Shown piece by piece: positions 15,250 through 22,077 of a stretch of DNA of 26,019 nt (the stretch's first letter is position 1; each line of letters opens with the position of its first letter). The DNA is from Streptacidiphilus jeojiense (GTDB lineage Bacteria; Actinomycetota; Actinomycetes; Streptomycetales; Streptomycetaceae): assembly GCF_000719095.1 (NCBI RefSeq), contig NZ_JOEH01000052.1, positions 1 to 26,019 of the forward strand, given 5' to 3'. Under the pieces are notes generated by a model. It did not search any database, was not told the origin of the DNA, and was given only the letters and a program-made list of their open reading frames with translations. Position numbers and translations under genes: made by a program.

Positions 15250-16161
15250 GTGGTGGTGGGGCTGCTGCTGGGCATCCCGCTGCTGCTCGACCTGGCGTTC
15301 GTGTGGTTCCCCGCACTGGCCACCGTGCTGCTCTCGTTCACCAAGTGGAACGGCGTCGGCGACCTGCACAACAAAGCCTGCCTGCCCAACGTCCCGTCCA
15401 TCCTCAACAACGGCTGCCTGTACGGCATCCAGAACTACCACCAGGCCGTCACCATCTACCCGGAGTTCTGGCCGGCGGTCCGGCACAACCTGATCTGGCT
15501 GGCCGTCTTCATCCTCTTCGCCACCCCGCTGGGGATGCTGTTCGCGGTGCTCATCGACCGCGGCATCAAGGGCAGCCGGATGTACCAGAGCATCCTGTTC
15601 CTGCCGGTGATGCTCTCGCTGGCGCTGATCGGGATCATCTGGGAGTTCGTCTACTCGCAGAACCTCGGTCTGATCAACACCGTGATCGGACGCAACGGCA
15701 ACAACAACGCCATCGACTGGCTCGGCAATCCGCACCTCAACCTGTGGGCCGTACTGGTGGAGGCCACCTGGCGGCAGGCCGGCTATGTGATGGTGCTCTA
15801 CCTGGCCGGCCTCAAGGCCGTCGACCCCACCCTGCGCGAGGCGGCCGTCGTGGACGGCGCCAACGCCTGGCAGACCTTCTGGCGCGTGATCTTCCCGGTG
15901 ATGCGGCCGATCAACGTGGTCATCATGGTGGTCACCGTCATCGAGTCGCTGCGCGCCTTCGACCTGGTCTACATCACCAACAAGGGGATCAACGGCCTGG
16001 AACTGCTCTCGGTACTGGTCACCTCCAACATCGTCGGCGAGACCCAGCGGGTGGGCTTCGGCTCGGCCCTGGGCGTGGTGCTGCTGGTGATCTCCCTGGT
16101 GCCGATCTGCATCTTCCTGTTCCAGACGTTCCGCAGTGAGAGCCGTGAGGGGCAGTCATGA
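15250..16161 (+). CDS. ABC sugar transporter permease 1 (N-terminus uncertain, possible frameshift)
   Basis: An inner-membrane permease of the MalF/UgpA type, about 303 residues from the first usable in-frame start (GTG 15250), with six membrane segments. The ATPase-docking EAA loop is intact (EAAVVDGANAWQTFWRVIFP, near 198-217). The 5' end is odd. An ATG at 15207 overlaps the binding-protein stop in the classic ATGA way and encodes a plausible cytoplasmic start (MSSATDT...), but it is in a different frame. In the permease frame the preceding codons read RRLSGRDR, a normal pre-TM1 sequence, yet no ATG/GTG/TTG precedes them before the stop at 15208. A net one-base change near 15222-15245 would join the two. 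It may be a sequencing error, a recent lesion, or a genuine shortened start. Confidence 0.8.
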   Translation: MVVGLLLGIPLLLDLAFVWFPALATVLLSFTKWNGVGDLHNKACLPNVPSILNNGCLYGIQNYHQAVTIYPEFWPAVRHNLIWLAVFILFATPLGMLFAVLIDRGIKGSRMYQSILFLPVMLSLALIGIIWEFVYSQNLGLINTVIGRNGNNNAIDWLGNPHLNLWAVLVEATWRQAGYVMVLYLAGLKAVDPTLREAAVVDGANAWQTFWRVIFPVMRPINVVIMVVTVIESLRAFDLVYITNKGINGLELLSVLVTSNIVGETQRVGFGSALGVVLLVISLVPICIFLFQTFRSESREGQS

Positions 16162-17093
16162 CCACCGACTCCAGTCTTTCGGGGAGCCTCCCCCAGGTCA
16201 GGGCCGCGCAGCCGAGCGGCGCCGGACGCCGCGACAAGCCGCGGCCCTGGGGCCAGATCGCCTCCCAGGTGTTCCTGATCAGCGCCTCGGTGCTGTGGCT
16301 GCTGCCGATCCTGTTCGCGCTCTACATCGCGCTGCGGCCGTACTCGGAGACCACCAAGTACGGCTACGTCTCGCTGCCGCACTCGCTGACGCTGAAGAAC
16401 TTCACGGACGCCTGGAGCTCCTCCGGGATGCCGCACTTCTTCTGGAACTCGGTGCTGATCACGGTTCCGGCCGTGGTCATCGTGCTGGGCCTGGCCTCGG
16501 GCGTCGCCTTCGTGCTGACCCGGGTGAACCTCAAGGTCAACGTGGCGCTGCTGATCCTGTTCACTGCCGGCAACCTGCTGCCGCAGCAGGTCATCATCAC
16601 CCCGCTGTACCGGTTGTACCTGCTCATCCCGCTGCCGTCGTTCCTCAGCGACAGCGGCCTGATGTACAACTCGATCACCGGCCTGGTCGTCATCAACGTC
16701 TCCTTCCAACTGGGCTTCTGCGTCTTCGTGCTGAGCAACTACATGAAGTCGATCCCGGAGGAGATGTACGAGGCGGCGCTGGTCGACGGGGCCGGCCTGT
16801 GGACCCGCTTCTGGCGGCTGACGGTACCGCTGTGCCGTCCGGCGCTGGCGGCCCTGGCCACCCTGCTGACGACCTGGATCTACAACGACTTCTTCTGGGC
16901 CATCACCCTGATGTCGTCCGGCGACAAGCGCCCGGTCACCTCGGCCCTGGCCAACCTCCAGGGCCAGTTCGTCAGTAACCAGAACCTGATCGCGGCGGCA
17001 GCCATGATCGCGGCCGTGCCCACCCTGGTGGTCTACATCCTGCTGCAGAAGCAGTTCATCGCGGGGCTGTCGCTCGGTTCGAGCAAGGGTTGA
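16158..17093 (+). CDS. ABC sugar transporter permease 2
   Basis: A 311-residue MalG/UgpE-type inner-membrane permease with a basic 34-residue cytoplasmic start and six membrane segments. The EAA loop reads EEMYEAALVDGAGLWTRFWRLTVPLCRP (about 196-223), the contact for the transport ATPase. Its ATG overlaps the stop of permease 1 (ATGA at 16158-16161), so translation is coupled. No ATPase gene is present in the operon. In Streptomyces many such importers share the general ATPase MsiK, which probably applies here. The TTG and later GTG starts of the regulator gene follow directly after it. Confidence 0.92.
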   Translation: MTTDSSLSGSLPQVRAAQPSGAGRRDKPRPWGQIASQVFLISASVLWLLPILFALYIALRPYSETTKYGYVSLPHSLTLKNFTDAWSSSGMPHFFWNSVLITVPAVVIVLGLASGVAFVLTRVNLKVNVALLILFTAGNLLPQQVIITPLYRLYLLIPLPSFLSDSGLMYNSITGLVVINVSFQLGFCVFVLSNYMKSIPEEMYEAALVDGAGLWTRFWRLTVPLCRPALAALATLLTTWIYNDFFWAITLMSSGDKRPVTSALANLQGQFVSNQNLIAAAAMIAAVPTLVVYILLQKQFIAGLSLGSSKG

Positions 17094-17191
17094 CCGCGAT
17101 TGCCACCGCTTCCGCCGCGAGAGCCGCCACCGGACCCACTGGACCCGCCACCACCACCAGAGCCGTTACCGAATGCGACGGGGGGCGAAAG

Positions 17192-17971
17192 GTGCTGCCC
17201 AGGCAGCGTCAAGGAGCGATCCTGGACGAGCTCCGTGCCAGGGGGGAGGTGGACATCGCCGAACTGGCCATGCGGCTCGGCGTGTCGGAGGCCACGGTAC
17301 GACGGGACCTCGGCGTACTGGCCCGGCAGGGGCACCCGGTGCCGCTGCGCCGCGCGGCGGCCCCCGCCCCCAGGGCGGCCCCGAGCGGAACGGCCACCCA
17401 CCCCCAGGCCGAACAGGAGGCCATCGCGGCGGCGGCCGCCGGGCAGGCCCGTCCGGACATGACCATCGGCCTGTCCGGCGGGACCGCCGTGCACAAGCTG
17501 GCGGTACACCTGCGCGAGCTGCCCGGTCTGACCGTGGTCACCAACTCCCTGGTCACCGCCACCATCCTGACCCGCTCGGGGCGCGGCCGGGCCCGTCCCA
17601 CGGTGATCCTCACCGGCGGCTACCGCACCCCCGACAACGACCTGCTGCACGGTCCGGTGTCCGCCCTGGTGCTCCGCAGCATGCGGCTCGAACTGGCCTT
17701 CCTGGACTGCGCCGGCCTCGACGGCCCGCACGGCGCGAGCACCGACTCGCTCGCCGACAGCGACACCCGCCGCGCCCTGGTCCAGGCCGCCGCCCAGACC
17801 TGCGTCCTCGCCACCGCCGCCCAGTGCGGCCGCACCGCCCTCAGCGTCTTCGCCGGCCCCGAGGAGATCGACTTCATCGTCACCGCCTCCGCCGGCGACC
17901 CCTCCCCCGAGCAACGGTCAGTGCTCAGACAGGCCAGGGGCGCGATCTGCGTGGACCTGGGCCCGGCCTGA
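17192..17971 (+). CDS. DeoR-family transcriptional regulator of the sugar locus
   Basis: A 259-residue DeoR-type repressor. Residues 1-55 form the winged helix: RQGAILDELRARGEVDIAELAMRLGVSEATVRRDL, with recognition helix SEATVRRDL. The C-terminal DeoRC domain carries the sugar-phosphate-binding pattern GLSGGTAVHKLA and VVTNSLVTATIL, so a sugar phosphate from the pathway is the likely inducer. The wing reads HPVPLRRAAAP, unlike the usual THGGA, which is a small oddity. I chose GTG 17192 with GGGGGG 8 bases upstream. A TTG at 17090 overlaps the permease stop and would add 34 low-complexity residues. It is transcribed with the importer and is the best candidate to bind the nested palindrome at 8499-8534. 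Confidence 0.88.
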   Translation: MLPRQRQGAILDELRARGEVDIAELAMRLGVSEATVRRDLGVLARQGHPVPLRRAAAPAPRAAPSGTATHPQAEQEAIAAAAAGQARPDMTIGLSGGTAVHKLAVHLRELPGLTVVTNSLVTATILTRSGRGRARPTVILTGGYRTPDNDLLHGPVSALVLRSMRLELAFLDCAGLDGPHGASTDSLADSDTRRALVQAAAQTCVLATAAQCGRTALSVFAGPEEIDFIVTASAGDPSPEQRSVLRQARGAICVDLGPA

Positions 17972-18095
17972 CGCACCGCCATGGGTGCCGATTTCTCTTT
18001 TCACTGCCTTTCCATGCCAAAAGGGATTTAGGCAGCAGTAGCGGCACAGACGGGCCGACAGTGAAATCGGGCCCGGCGTGACTCTCATCCAGTTC
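17972..18095 (+). terminator. Nested inverted repeats after the regulator gene
   Basis: This non-coding stretch can fold in two exclusive ways. In one, GTGCCG (17985-17990) pairs CGGCAC (18042-18047) around CTGCC/GGCAG (18004-18008, 18031-18035). In the other, CCGATTTC (17988-17995) pairs GAAATCGG (18063-18070), and TTCACTG (18000-18006) pairs CAGTGAA (18059-18065). It probably ends the importer-regulator operon. Nothing else is recognisable. Confidence 0.4.
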
Positions 18096-18124
18096 TTGTC
18101 ATATACACGTCCAGGCCCTACGAT
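18096..18124 (+). promoter_or_regulatory. Predicted promoter of the secreted-protein pair
   Basis: TTGTCA (18096-18101), a 17-base spacer, then TACGAT (18119-18124). Transcription would begin near 18131, giving a leader of about 155 bases that contains the G-tract repeats and a hairpin. Confidence 0.6.
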
Positions 18125-18138
18125 CACCGAAGAGATTC

Positions 18139-18178
18139 CGGGGGAACACGGGGGATTACGGGGGATTTCGGGGATTCG
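18139..18178 (+). repeat. 10-base tandem G-tract repeat (G-quadruplex motif) in the predicted 5' leader
   Basis: Units CGGGGGAACA, CGGGGGATTA, CGGGGGATTT and CGGGGATTCG follow each other without a gap. They give four runs of four or five G separated by 5-base loops, which fits a G-quadruplex in the mRNA-like strand. It starts about 8 bases after the predicted transcription start. Confidence 0.75.
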
Positions 18179-18180
18179 CT

Positions 18181-18193
18181 GCCTCTATGAGGC
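18181..18193 (+). promoter_or_regulatory. Hairpin following the G-tract repeat
   Basis: GCCTC-N3-GAGGC is a perfect 5-bp stem right after the G-tracts. It may form a combined RNA structure with them or be an operator half. A loose second copy of GGGATTTCGCTGC lies at about 18229-18241. Confidence 0.35.
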
Positions 18194-18286
18194 ATGCCGC
18201 GCTCAATTCACCCTTTGCTGTCCTTCTCGGGATTTCGCTGCACGGGTTCAACTCCGCACTTCGCCTCGTTCGAATAGGGAGCAACC

Positions 18287-19459
18287 ATGCACAGGTCCGA
18301 AAACCCCGATCCCGCCGCACCTTCCTCGGCCGTCAGGACCCGGGAAAAGCGTCGCGCGGCCCTCGCCGTCGGAGTTCCGACCATCTCCATCGCGGTGGTG
18401 CTGTCCACCCTCGCCTTCGGGAGCCCCGCCGCCAGCGCACGGGTGCTCGCGCCGGCCGCCTGCGTCAACGCCGTCCGCCCCGACGCCACCCCCGGCTGCG
18501 GCAGCAGTTCGGCCACGGCTTCGGCCACGGCGTCGGCCAGCGCCAGCGCCAGCGCGACCGCCTCGTCCAGCCTCTCACCCCTGCCGACCCCGAGCGCCAC
18601 CGACTCCACCGTGGCCGGCGTCAGCGTCGGATCGGACGGCTGGATCTCCTACACCGACGGCCAGGCCACCGCACTCGGCGTCACCGGTTCCACGGTGACC
18701 ACCATCGACGGGACCGTGGACGCCGACGGAGCCTGCAACTTCGACGAATCCGCGACGAGCACCGCGGCCGGCTCGACCTACCAGGAAGAAGTCGGGTTCA
18801 ACCCGACCACCTGCCAGGACCGCATCCTCACCGGGTCCATCACCACCGCGGCCGAGGCAACCCTGGTCTCCCCCGACGACACCAACACGGTCGCCGAGTC
18901 ACCGCAGACGGCGACCGACACCGAGGCTGCCGGCGACGCCGTCTCCGCGCTGGCTCCGCCGTACGACACCGCCGGCACGGCCCAGACCGACGGGGCCGAC
19001 GCCAGCACGACGCACTACAGCTCCGCCCACACCAAGACCTCCTGGATCGACCCGGTCAACATCACCATCACCTCGCTCACCACCAACCTGCGGTGGCCGC
19101 TGTACGGCGCCGGAGGATCCCTGACCGGGCGCAACAACGCGTACAAGTTCAAGTACGACGGATGGTCGACCTCCGGCACGCCGTCACCGGTTCTCAGTGC
19201 CGTCTCCGGAGGCTGGACCACCAGCGCCGCCGAGACCTTCAAGAACAACGACTTCGAGTACTACGTCCTCGCCACCTTCGGCATCGCCGGCTGGGCGGCC
19301 TGCGGCTACAGCACCGCAACGGCCGTCTTCAAGCACAGCGTGCACGTCTACGGCTACAAGAGCGGTGGCTACGGCTACAGCTGGTACGACACCAGGTCCG
19401 GCGGCTGCTCGAACCTGGTGCACCACCGGGACTCGGTCGGATACGGCTGGACGTCGTAG
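18287..19459 (+). CDS. Secreted protein of unknown function
   Basis: A 390-residue exported protein that I cannot assign to a family of known role. Residues 1-51 are a signal peptide with a long basic n-region and a cleavage site near SPAASA. Residues 74-97 are an almost pure Ala/Ser/Thr linker. Residues 108-190 look like a beta-rich domain, and the C-terminal third (about 245-390) is rich in Tyr, Gly and Trp (for example VHVYGYKSGGYGYSWYD). Six cysteines (59, 71, 150, 176, 339, 374) could form three disulfides, as expected outside the cell. GGGAG stands 6 bases before the ATG. The next gene starts two bases after its stop, so the two are co-transcribed. No catalytic motif is evident. A surface, matrix or inhibitor role is possible. 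Confidence 0.8.
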   Translation: MHRSENPDPAAPSSAVRTREKRRAALAVGVPTISIAVVLSTLAFGSPAASARVLAPAACVNAVRPDATPGCGSSSATASATASASASASATASSSLSPLPTPSATDSTVAGVSVGSDGWISYTDGQATALGVTGSTVTTIDGTVDADGACNFDESATSTAAGSTYQEEVGFNPTTCQDRILTGSITTAAEATLVSPDDTNTVAESPQTATDTEAAGDAVSALAPPYDTAGTAQTDGADASTTHYSSAHTKTSWIDPVNITITSLTTNLRWPLYGAGGSLTGRNNAYKFKYDGWSTSGTPSPVLSAVSGGWTTSAAETFKNNDFEYYVLATFGIAGWAACGYSTATAVFKHSVHVYGYKSGGYGYSWYDTRSGGCSNLVHHRDSVGYGWTS

Positions 19460-19461
19460 GA

Positions 19462-20073
19462 ATGCACCTGCCCCGCAGGCCGCACCCCTTCCGCCGCCGC
19501 ACCCCGCGGTGGACGGGGGCGCGCGCCCTCATCGCTTCCGTCCTTCTGGCCGCCTCCGCCGGCTGCGCATCGGCGGTGGCTGCGCCCGGTGTCGCCGTGT
19601 CCGGCGCAGGCGCGTCCGGTTCCGCTGCGGCAGGCGCCCCGCAGCTTCCGGGGGCCGTCGCCCTCGCCTACACCGAATACCTTTTCACCGGTAATCTGAA
19701 CCAGGCGAGTTCACTGGTCTTGCCCAGCGACCGAAACATCATCAAGGTCTTGTTCGCCGGGTTGGGCGCAGGCTCCTTCCGGACACAGAATCTGGCGGTC
19801 GGCTCCGTCGCCACGAAAGGCGGCGCGGCGACCGTCATTCTGACCGGAGAAATCTGCAGTTCCGGACCGGTCTCCAAGAACGGCACGAACACTGCCCGCC
19901 CCAACGAGAAGTGTCAGGACAACAAGGACCCGAAATCCGCCAATCCGGCCTTCCGGGTATCCCTCTGCGACAGCGCGCACACGTGGTACGTCTGCTTCCC
20001 CCTGCCCAGTGCGACCGGCGGCGAGGAGGCGTCCAGTACCGCCGAAGCGACTGTCTCGGCGACCCACGGCTGA
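19462..20073 (+). CDS. Exported protein of unknown function, possible lipoprotein
   Basis: A 203-residue exported protein. A basic start (1-22), a hydrophobic core and ASAGC (C35) resemble a lipoprotein signal, but Ser stands where Leu is usual, so lipid attachment is doubtful. The mature part (60-185) begins with a helix-like AVALAYTEYLFTGNLNQASSL followed by strands LAVGSVATKGGAATVILTG, a helix-then-sheet order seen in small NTF2-like domains, though that is only a guess. Four more cysteines (in ICSSG, KCQDN, LCDSA and VCFPL) suggest two disulfides. The ATG is 2 bases after the upstream stop, with AGGA too close to act well, so translation is probably coupled. A strong terminator follows. 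The ATG is the only reasonable start. Confidence 0.72.
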   Translation: MHLPRRPHPFRRRTPRWTGARALIASVLLAASAGCASAVAAPGVAVSGAGASGSAAAGAPQLPGAVALAYTEYLFTGNLNQASSLVLPSDRNIIKVLFAGLGAGSFRTQNLAVGSVATKGGAATVILTGEICSSGPVSKNGTNTARPNEKCQDNKDPKSANPAFRVSLCDSAHTWYVCFPLPSATGGEEASSTAEATVSATHG

Positions 20074-20079
20074 AAAACC

Positions 20080-20106
20080 GACGGCGCGCCCCCGGGGCGC
20101 GCCGTC
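20080..20106 (+). terminator. Strong hairpin terminator of the secreted-protein unit
   Basis: GACGGCGCGCC (20080-20090) and GGCGCGCCGTC (20096-20106) form a perfect 11-bp stem with a 5-base loop, 7 bases after the stop. An A-run precedes it and there is no U-tract after it. Confidence 0.75.
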
Positions 20107-20127
20107 CCCGCCCTGCGAGGAGAGACC

Positions 20128-21060
20128 GTGAGTGATCCGGACAGCTCCACCGGACTGCCCCTCGATGCGGTCACCGGAGCCTTCGGCTACTCCGGCGGAG
20201 CCATCGCCGCGCAACTGCGCGCGTCCGACCGCCGGGTACGCACCCTGACCGCCCACCCCGGACGGGCGCCCGCCGGTACCGACATCGAGGTCCGCCCGCT
20301 CGACTTCGAGGACCGCCCCCGACTCACCGCAGCGCTGCGCGGGGTGGACACCCTCTACAACACCTACTGGATCCGCTTCCAGCGCGGAGCCCTCGATCAC
20401 GCCACGGCCACCGCCCGGTCGCAGGTCCTCTTCCAGGCCGCTGCCGACGCCGGGGTGCAACGCGTCGTCCATCTGTCGATCACCCACCCCGGGACCGACT
20501 CGCCGTACAGCTACTTCCGCGAGAAGGCCCGGACCGAAGCGGCCCTGGTCGACACCGGTCTGCCCCACACGATCCTGCGGCCGGCCATCCTCTTCGGCGG
20601 TTCCGGCGTCCTGCTGAACAACATCGCCTGGCTGCTGCGCCGCCTCCCGGTGTTCGCCGTCGGCGGGGACGGCAGCTACCGCATCCGCGGCATCCACGTG
20701 GACGACCTGGCCCGCCTCTGCGTCACCGAGGGCGCCCGAACCGGCAACGCGGTCCTGGACGCCGTCGGACCGGAGCGCCCGACCTTCGACGAACTCGTCC
20801 GCAGCACCGCACAAGCGGTCGGCAGCCGCGCCCGCATCGTCCACGTCCCGGGCGCGCTGCTCACGCCAGTGTCCACGGCACTCGGCCTGCTGCTCCGCGA
20901 CCGCCTGCTCACCACCGACGAGTACCACGCCATGTCCGACGGCCTGGCCGACACCGCCGGCCCCGCCACCGGCACCACCCCCCTCAGCACCTGGCTCCGC
21001 CAGGAGGGCCCCACCCTGGGCCGCCACTACGCCAACGAACTCACCCGCCACTACCGCTGA
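20128..21060 (+). CDS. NmrA-like / atypical SDR NAD(P)-binding protein
   Basis: A 310-residue cytoplasmic Rossmann-fold protein. The dinucleotide loop reads VTGAFGYSGGAIAAQLRA (about 15-32), a TGA-x-G-x-x-G pattern, and VQRVVHLSITHPG and ILRPAILFGGSG mark strands 5 and 6. It lacks the classical YxxxK pair in its usual place: Y131-S-Y-F-R-E-K137 is present but spaced differently, as in atypical SDRs of the NDUFA9/NmrA type. These act as redox sensors, epimerase-like enzymes or quinone oxidoreductases. GTG start at 20128 with GAGGAG 6 bases upstream. It is transcribed separately from the secreted pair because of the strong hairpin between them. Substrate unknown. Confidence 0.82.
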   Translation: MSDPDSSTGLPLDAVTGAFGYSGGAIAAQLRASDRRVRTLTAHPGRAPAGTDIEVRPLDFEDRPRLTAALRGVDTLYNTYWIRFQRGALDHATATARSQVLFQAAADAGVQRVVHLSITHPGTDSPYSYFREKARTEAALVDTGLPHTILRPAILFGGSGVLLNNIAWLLRRLPVFAVGGDGSYRIRGIHVDDLARLCVTEGARTGNAVLDAVGPERPTFDELVRSTAQAVGSRARIVHVPGALLTPVSTALGLLLRDRLLTTDEYHAMSDGLADTAGPATGTTPLSTWLRQEGPTLGRHYANELTRHYR

Positions 21061-21114
21061 GGCGCAGCCCTGCGAATGTTCGGGTGCCTAGTGGCGGTGG
21101 TCATCGGCCACTCC

Positions 21115-21143
21115 TTGCAACCGGAGTGGTCAGTCCGTATCCT
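21115..21143 (+). promoter_or_regulatory. Predicted promoter of the small membrane protein gene
   Basis: TTGCAA (21115-21120), a 17-base spacer, then TATCCT (21138-21143). The start site would be near 21150, inside the palindrome described separately. Confidence 0.5.
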
Positions 21144-21145
21144 CT

Positions 21146-21167
21146 AATCGGAGTCACAAGTCCGATT
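21146..21167. promoter_or_regulatory. Palindromic operator over the predicted transcription start
   Basis: AATCGGA (21146-21152) and TCCGATT (21161-21167) are perfect 7-base arms around 8 bases. One pair further in also matches after one mismatch. It overlaps the predicted +1, a typical repressor position. The regulator is not adjacent. Confidence 0.5.
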
Positions 21168-21208
21168 CCAGGGTCAACGGATTCCACAGCAACGGGATGG
21201 GGACCGGC

Positions 21209-21493
21209 ATGTGGCAGGCGGTACTACTCGCGTTCCTGGCCGGCACACTGGCCGCCAACGCGTATCCTCACTTCGCCAAGGGCATCGCGGCGGAACGGTT
21301 CCCGACCGTCTTCGGATCCTCCCCGGTGGTCAACGTGCTCGCCGGCTGGACGGGCCTGGCGCTTGCCGGGCTATGTCTTTGGGGCGCGCATCCAGTGCGG
21401 CATCCCGGCTGGGCGCTGCTCGGCATGGCCGTCGGTGCGCTGCCGATGGGTCTGTTCCACGCCACCGGCCGCACGATCGGCGCTCGCGACTGA
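21209..21493 (+). CDS. Small membrane protein of unknown function
   Basis: A 94-residue protein with three hydrophobic stretches: the start (about 3-17), about 38-55 (VVNVLAGWTGLALAGLCLWG) and about 66-80. It is probably a small integral membrane protein. The block AANAYPHFAKGIAAERFPTVFGSSP (about 15-39) is charged and looks conserved, so it may be the functional part. I recognise no named family. The ATG at 21209 has GGGG 6 bases upstream. An ATG four codons earlier lacks a site. It is the only gene behind the palindromic promoter at 21115-21167. Confidence 0.7.
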   Translation: MWQAVLLAFLAGTLAANAYPHFAKGIAAERFPTVFGSSPVVNVLAGWTGLALAGLCLWGAHPVRHPGWALLGMAVGALPMGLFHATGRTIGARD

Positions 21494-22077
21494 ACCCACC
21501 CCAGCCGCCAGGTCGGAACCGGCTCTTCGACAAAACCGTTGCCGGGTAAGCGATCGGACGGTGTGTCGCGGCCGGGCATAGCGCGGCCACCGCACGATCA
21601 TCATGTGCTGTGTAGGGGCGGGTACGGAGACGGGTACAGCCACCGTTGATCATCGTGAGTGTGCTGCTACTAGCCTCCGCGTTTCAGCTGGGGTCGAATG
21701 AGCCGTGCTCGTCGTCGCGAGGGCGGTCGCGGATGGCTTCGCCGCCGTCGGCGAGCATGACCGCCAGGTCCACGGTCACGCGGCCGGGATCATGCCCGGT
21801 GCCGCGCGGGCGCAGTTGGCGCAGAGCGTTACTGAAGGCGCCGGTGAGGCCGGTGGAGTCGGCCAGGTCCGCGAGCAGGCGCGAGCCAGGGTGGCTGACC
21901 ACCCCGCGGCCGTCGGACGAGACTATGAGCTTGGGACGTGACCGAGGGGCGTGCACGCAGAGATTGCCTTCATGCCGGTACTACGGAGACCTTGGAAGGG
22001 CCCTATCGTCCCAGTTCAGAAGGCATTGTTACTTTTTCGATCATGATTCGGGCACAGCTGCGGGCGTGCGGCGCGGG
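21494..22077. mobile_element. Gene-poor stretch with degenerate IS1380-like DNA
   Basis: Apart from the transposase fragment, this 584-base stretch has no supportable gene. Its composition is less GC-rich than the surroundings, with a TTTTTC run at about 22034-22039. I found no matching terminal inverted repeats or target duplications by eye, so the element's borders are undefined. Confidence 0.4.
21684..21956 (-). pseudogene. Truncated IS1380-family transposase, N-terminal remnant
   Basis: The 90-codon frame reads like the first part of a streptomycete IS1380-type transposase: SSDGRGVVSHPG, SRLLADLADSTGLTGAFS and GHDPGRVTVDLAVMLADGGEAI in order. Where the intact protein would continue into DLAVLR, this one turns into an unrelated basic tail and stops. 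Full-length members have 400 or more residues, so over three quarters is gone. The IS ends are not recognised. Flanking AT-rich sequence (about 21957-22060) is probably upstream IS DNA. Confidence 0.65.

Noticed and set aside
17090..17191. TTG start of the DeoR regulator overlapping the permease stop
   Set aside because: The added 34 residues are low complexity and precede the conserved helix-turn-helix. GTG 17192 has a good ribosome site.
18521..18577. Repetitive GCC/AGC-rich stretch considered as a DNA repeat array
   Set aside because: It is simply the codon pattern of the Ala/Ser/Thr linker in the secreted protein. Units are irregular and there are no spacers as in CRISPR.
18187..19461. 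A long frame ending at 20073 that would fuse a leader peptide to the second exported protein
   Set aside because: Its first part is out of frame with the real 18287 gene. Only the portion from ATG 19462 has an export signal and sensible composition.
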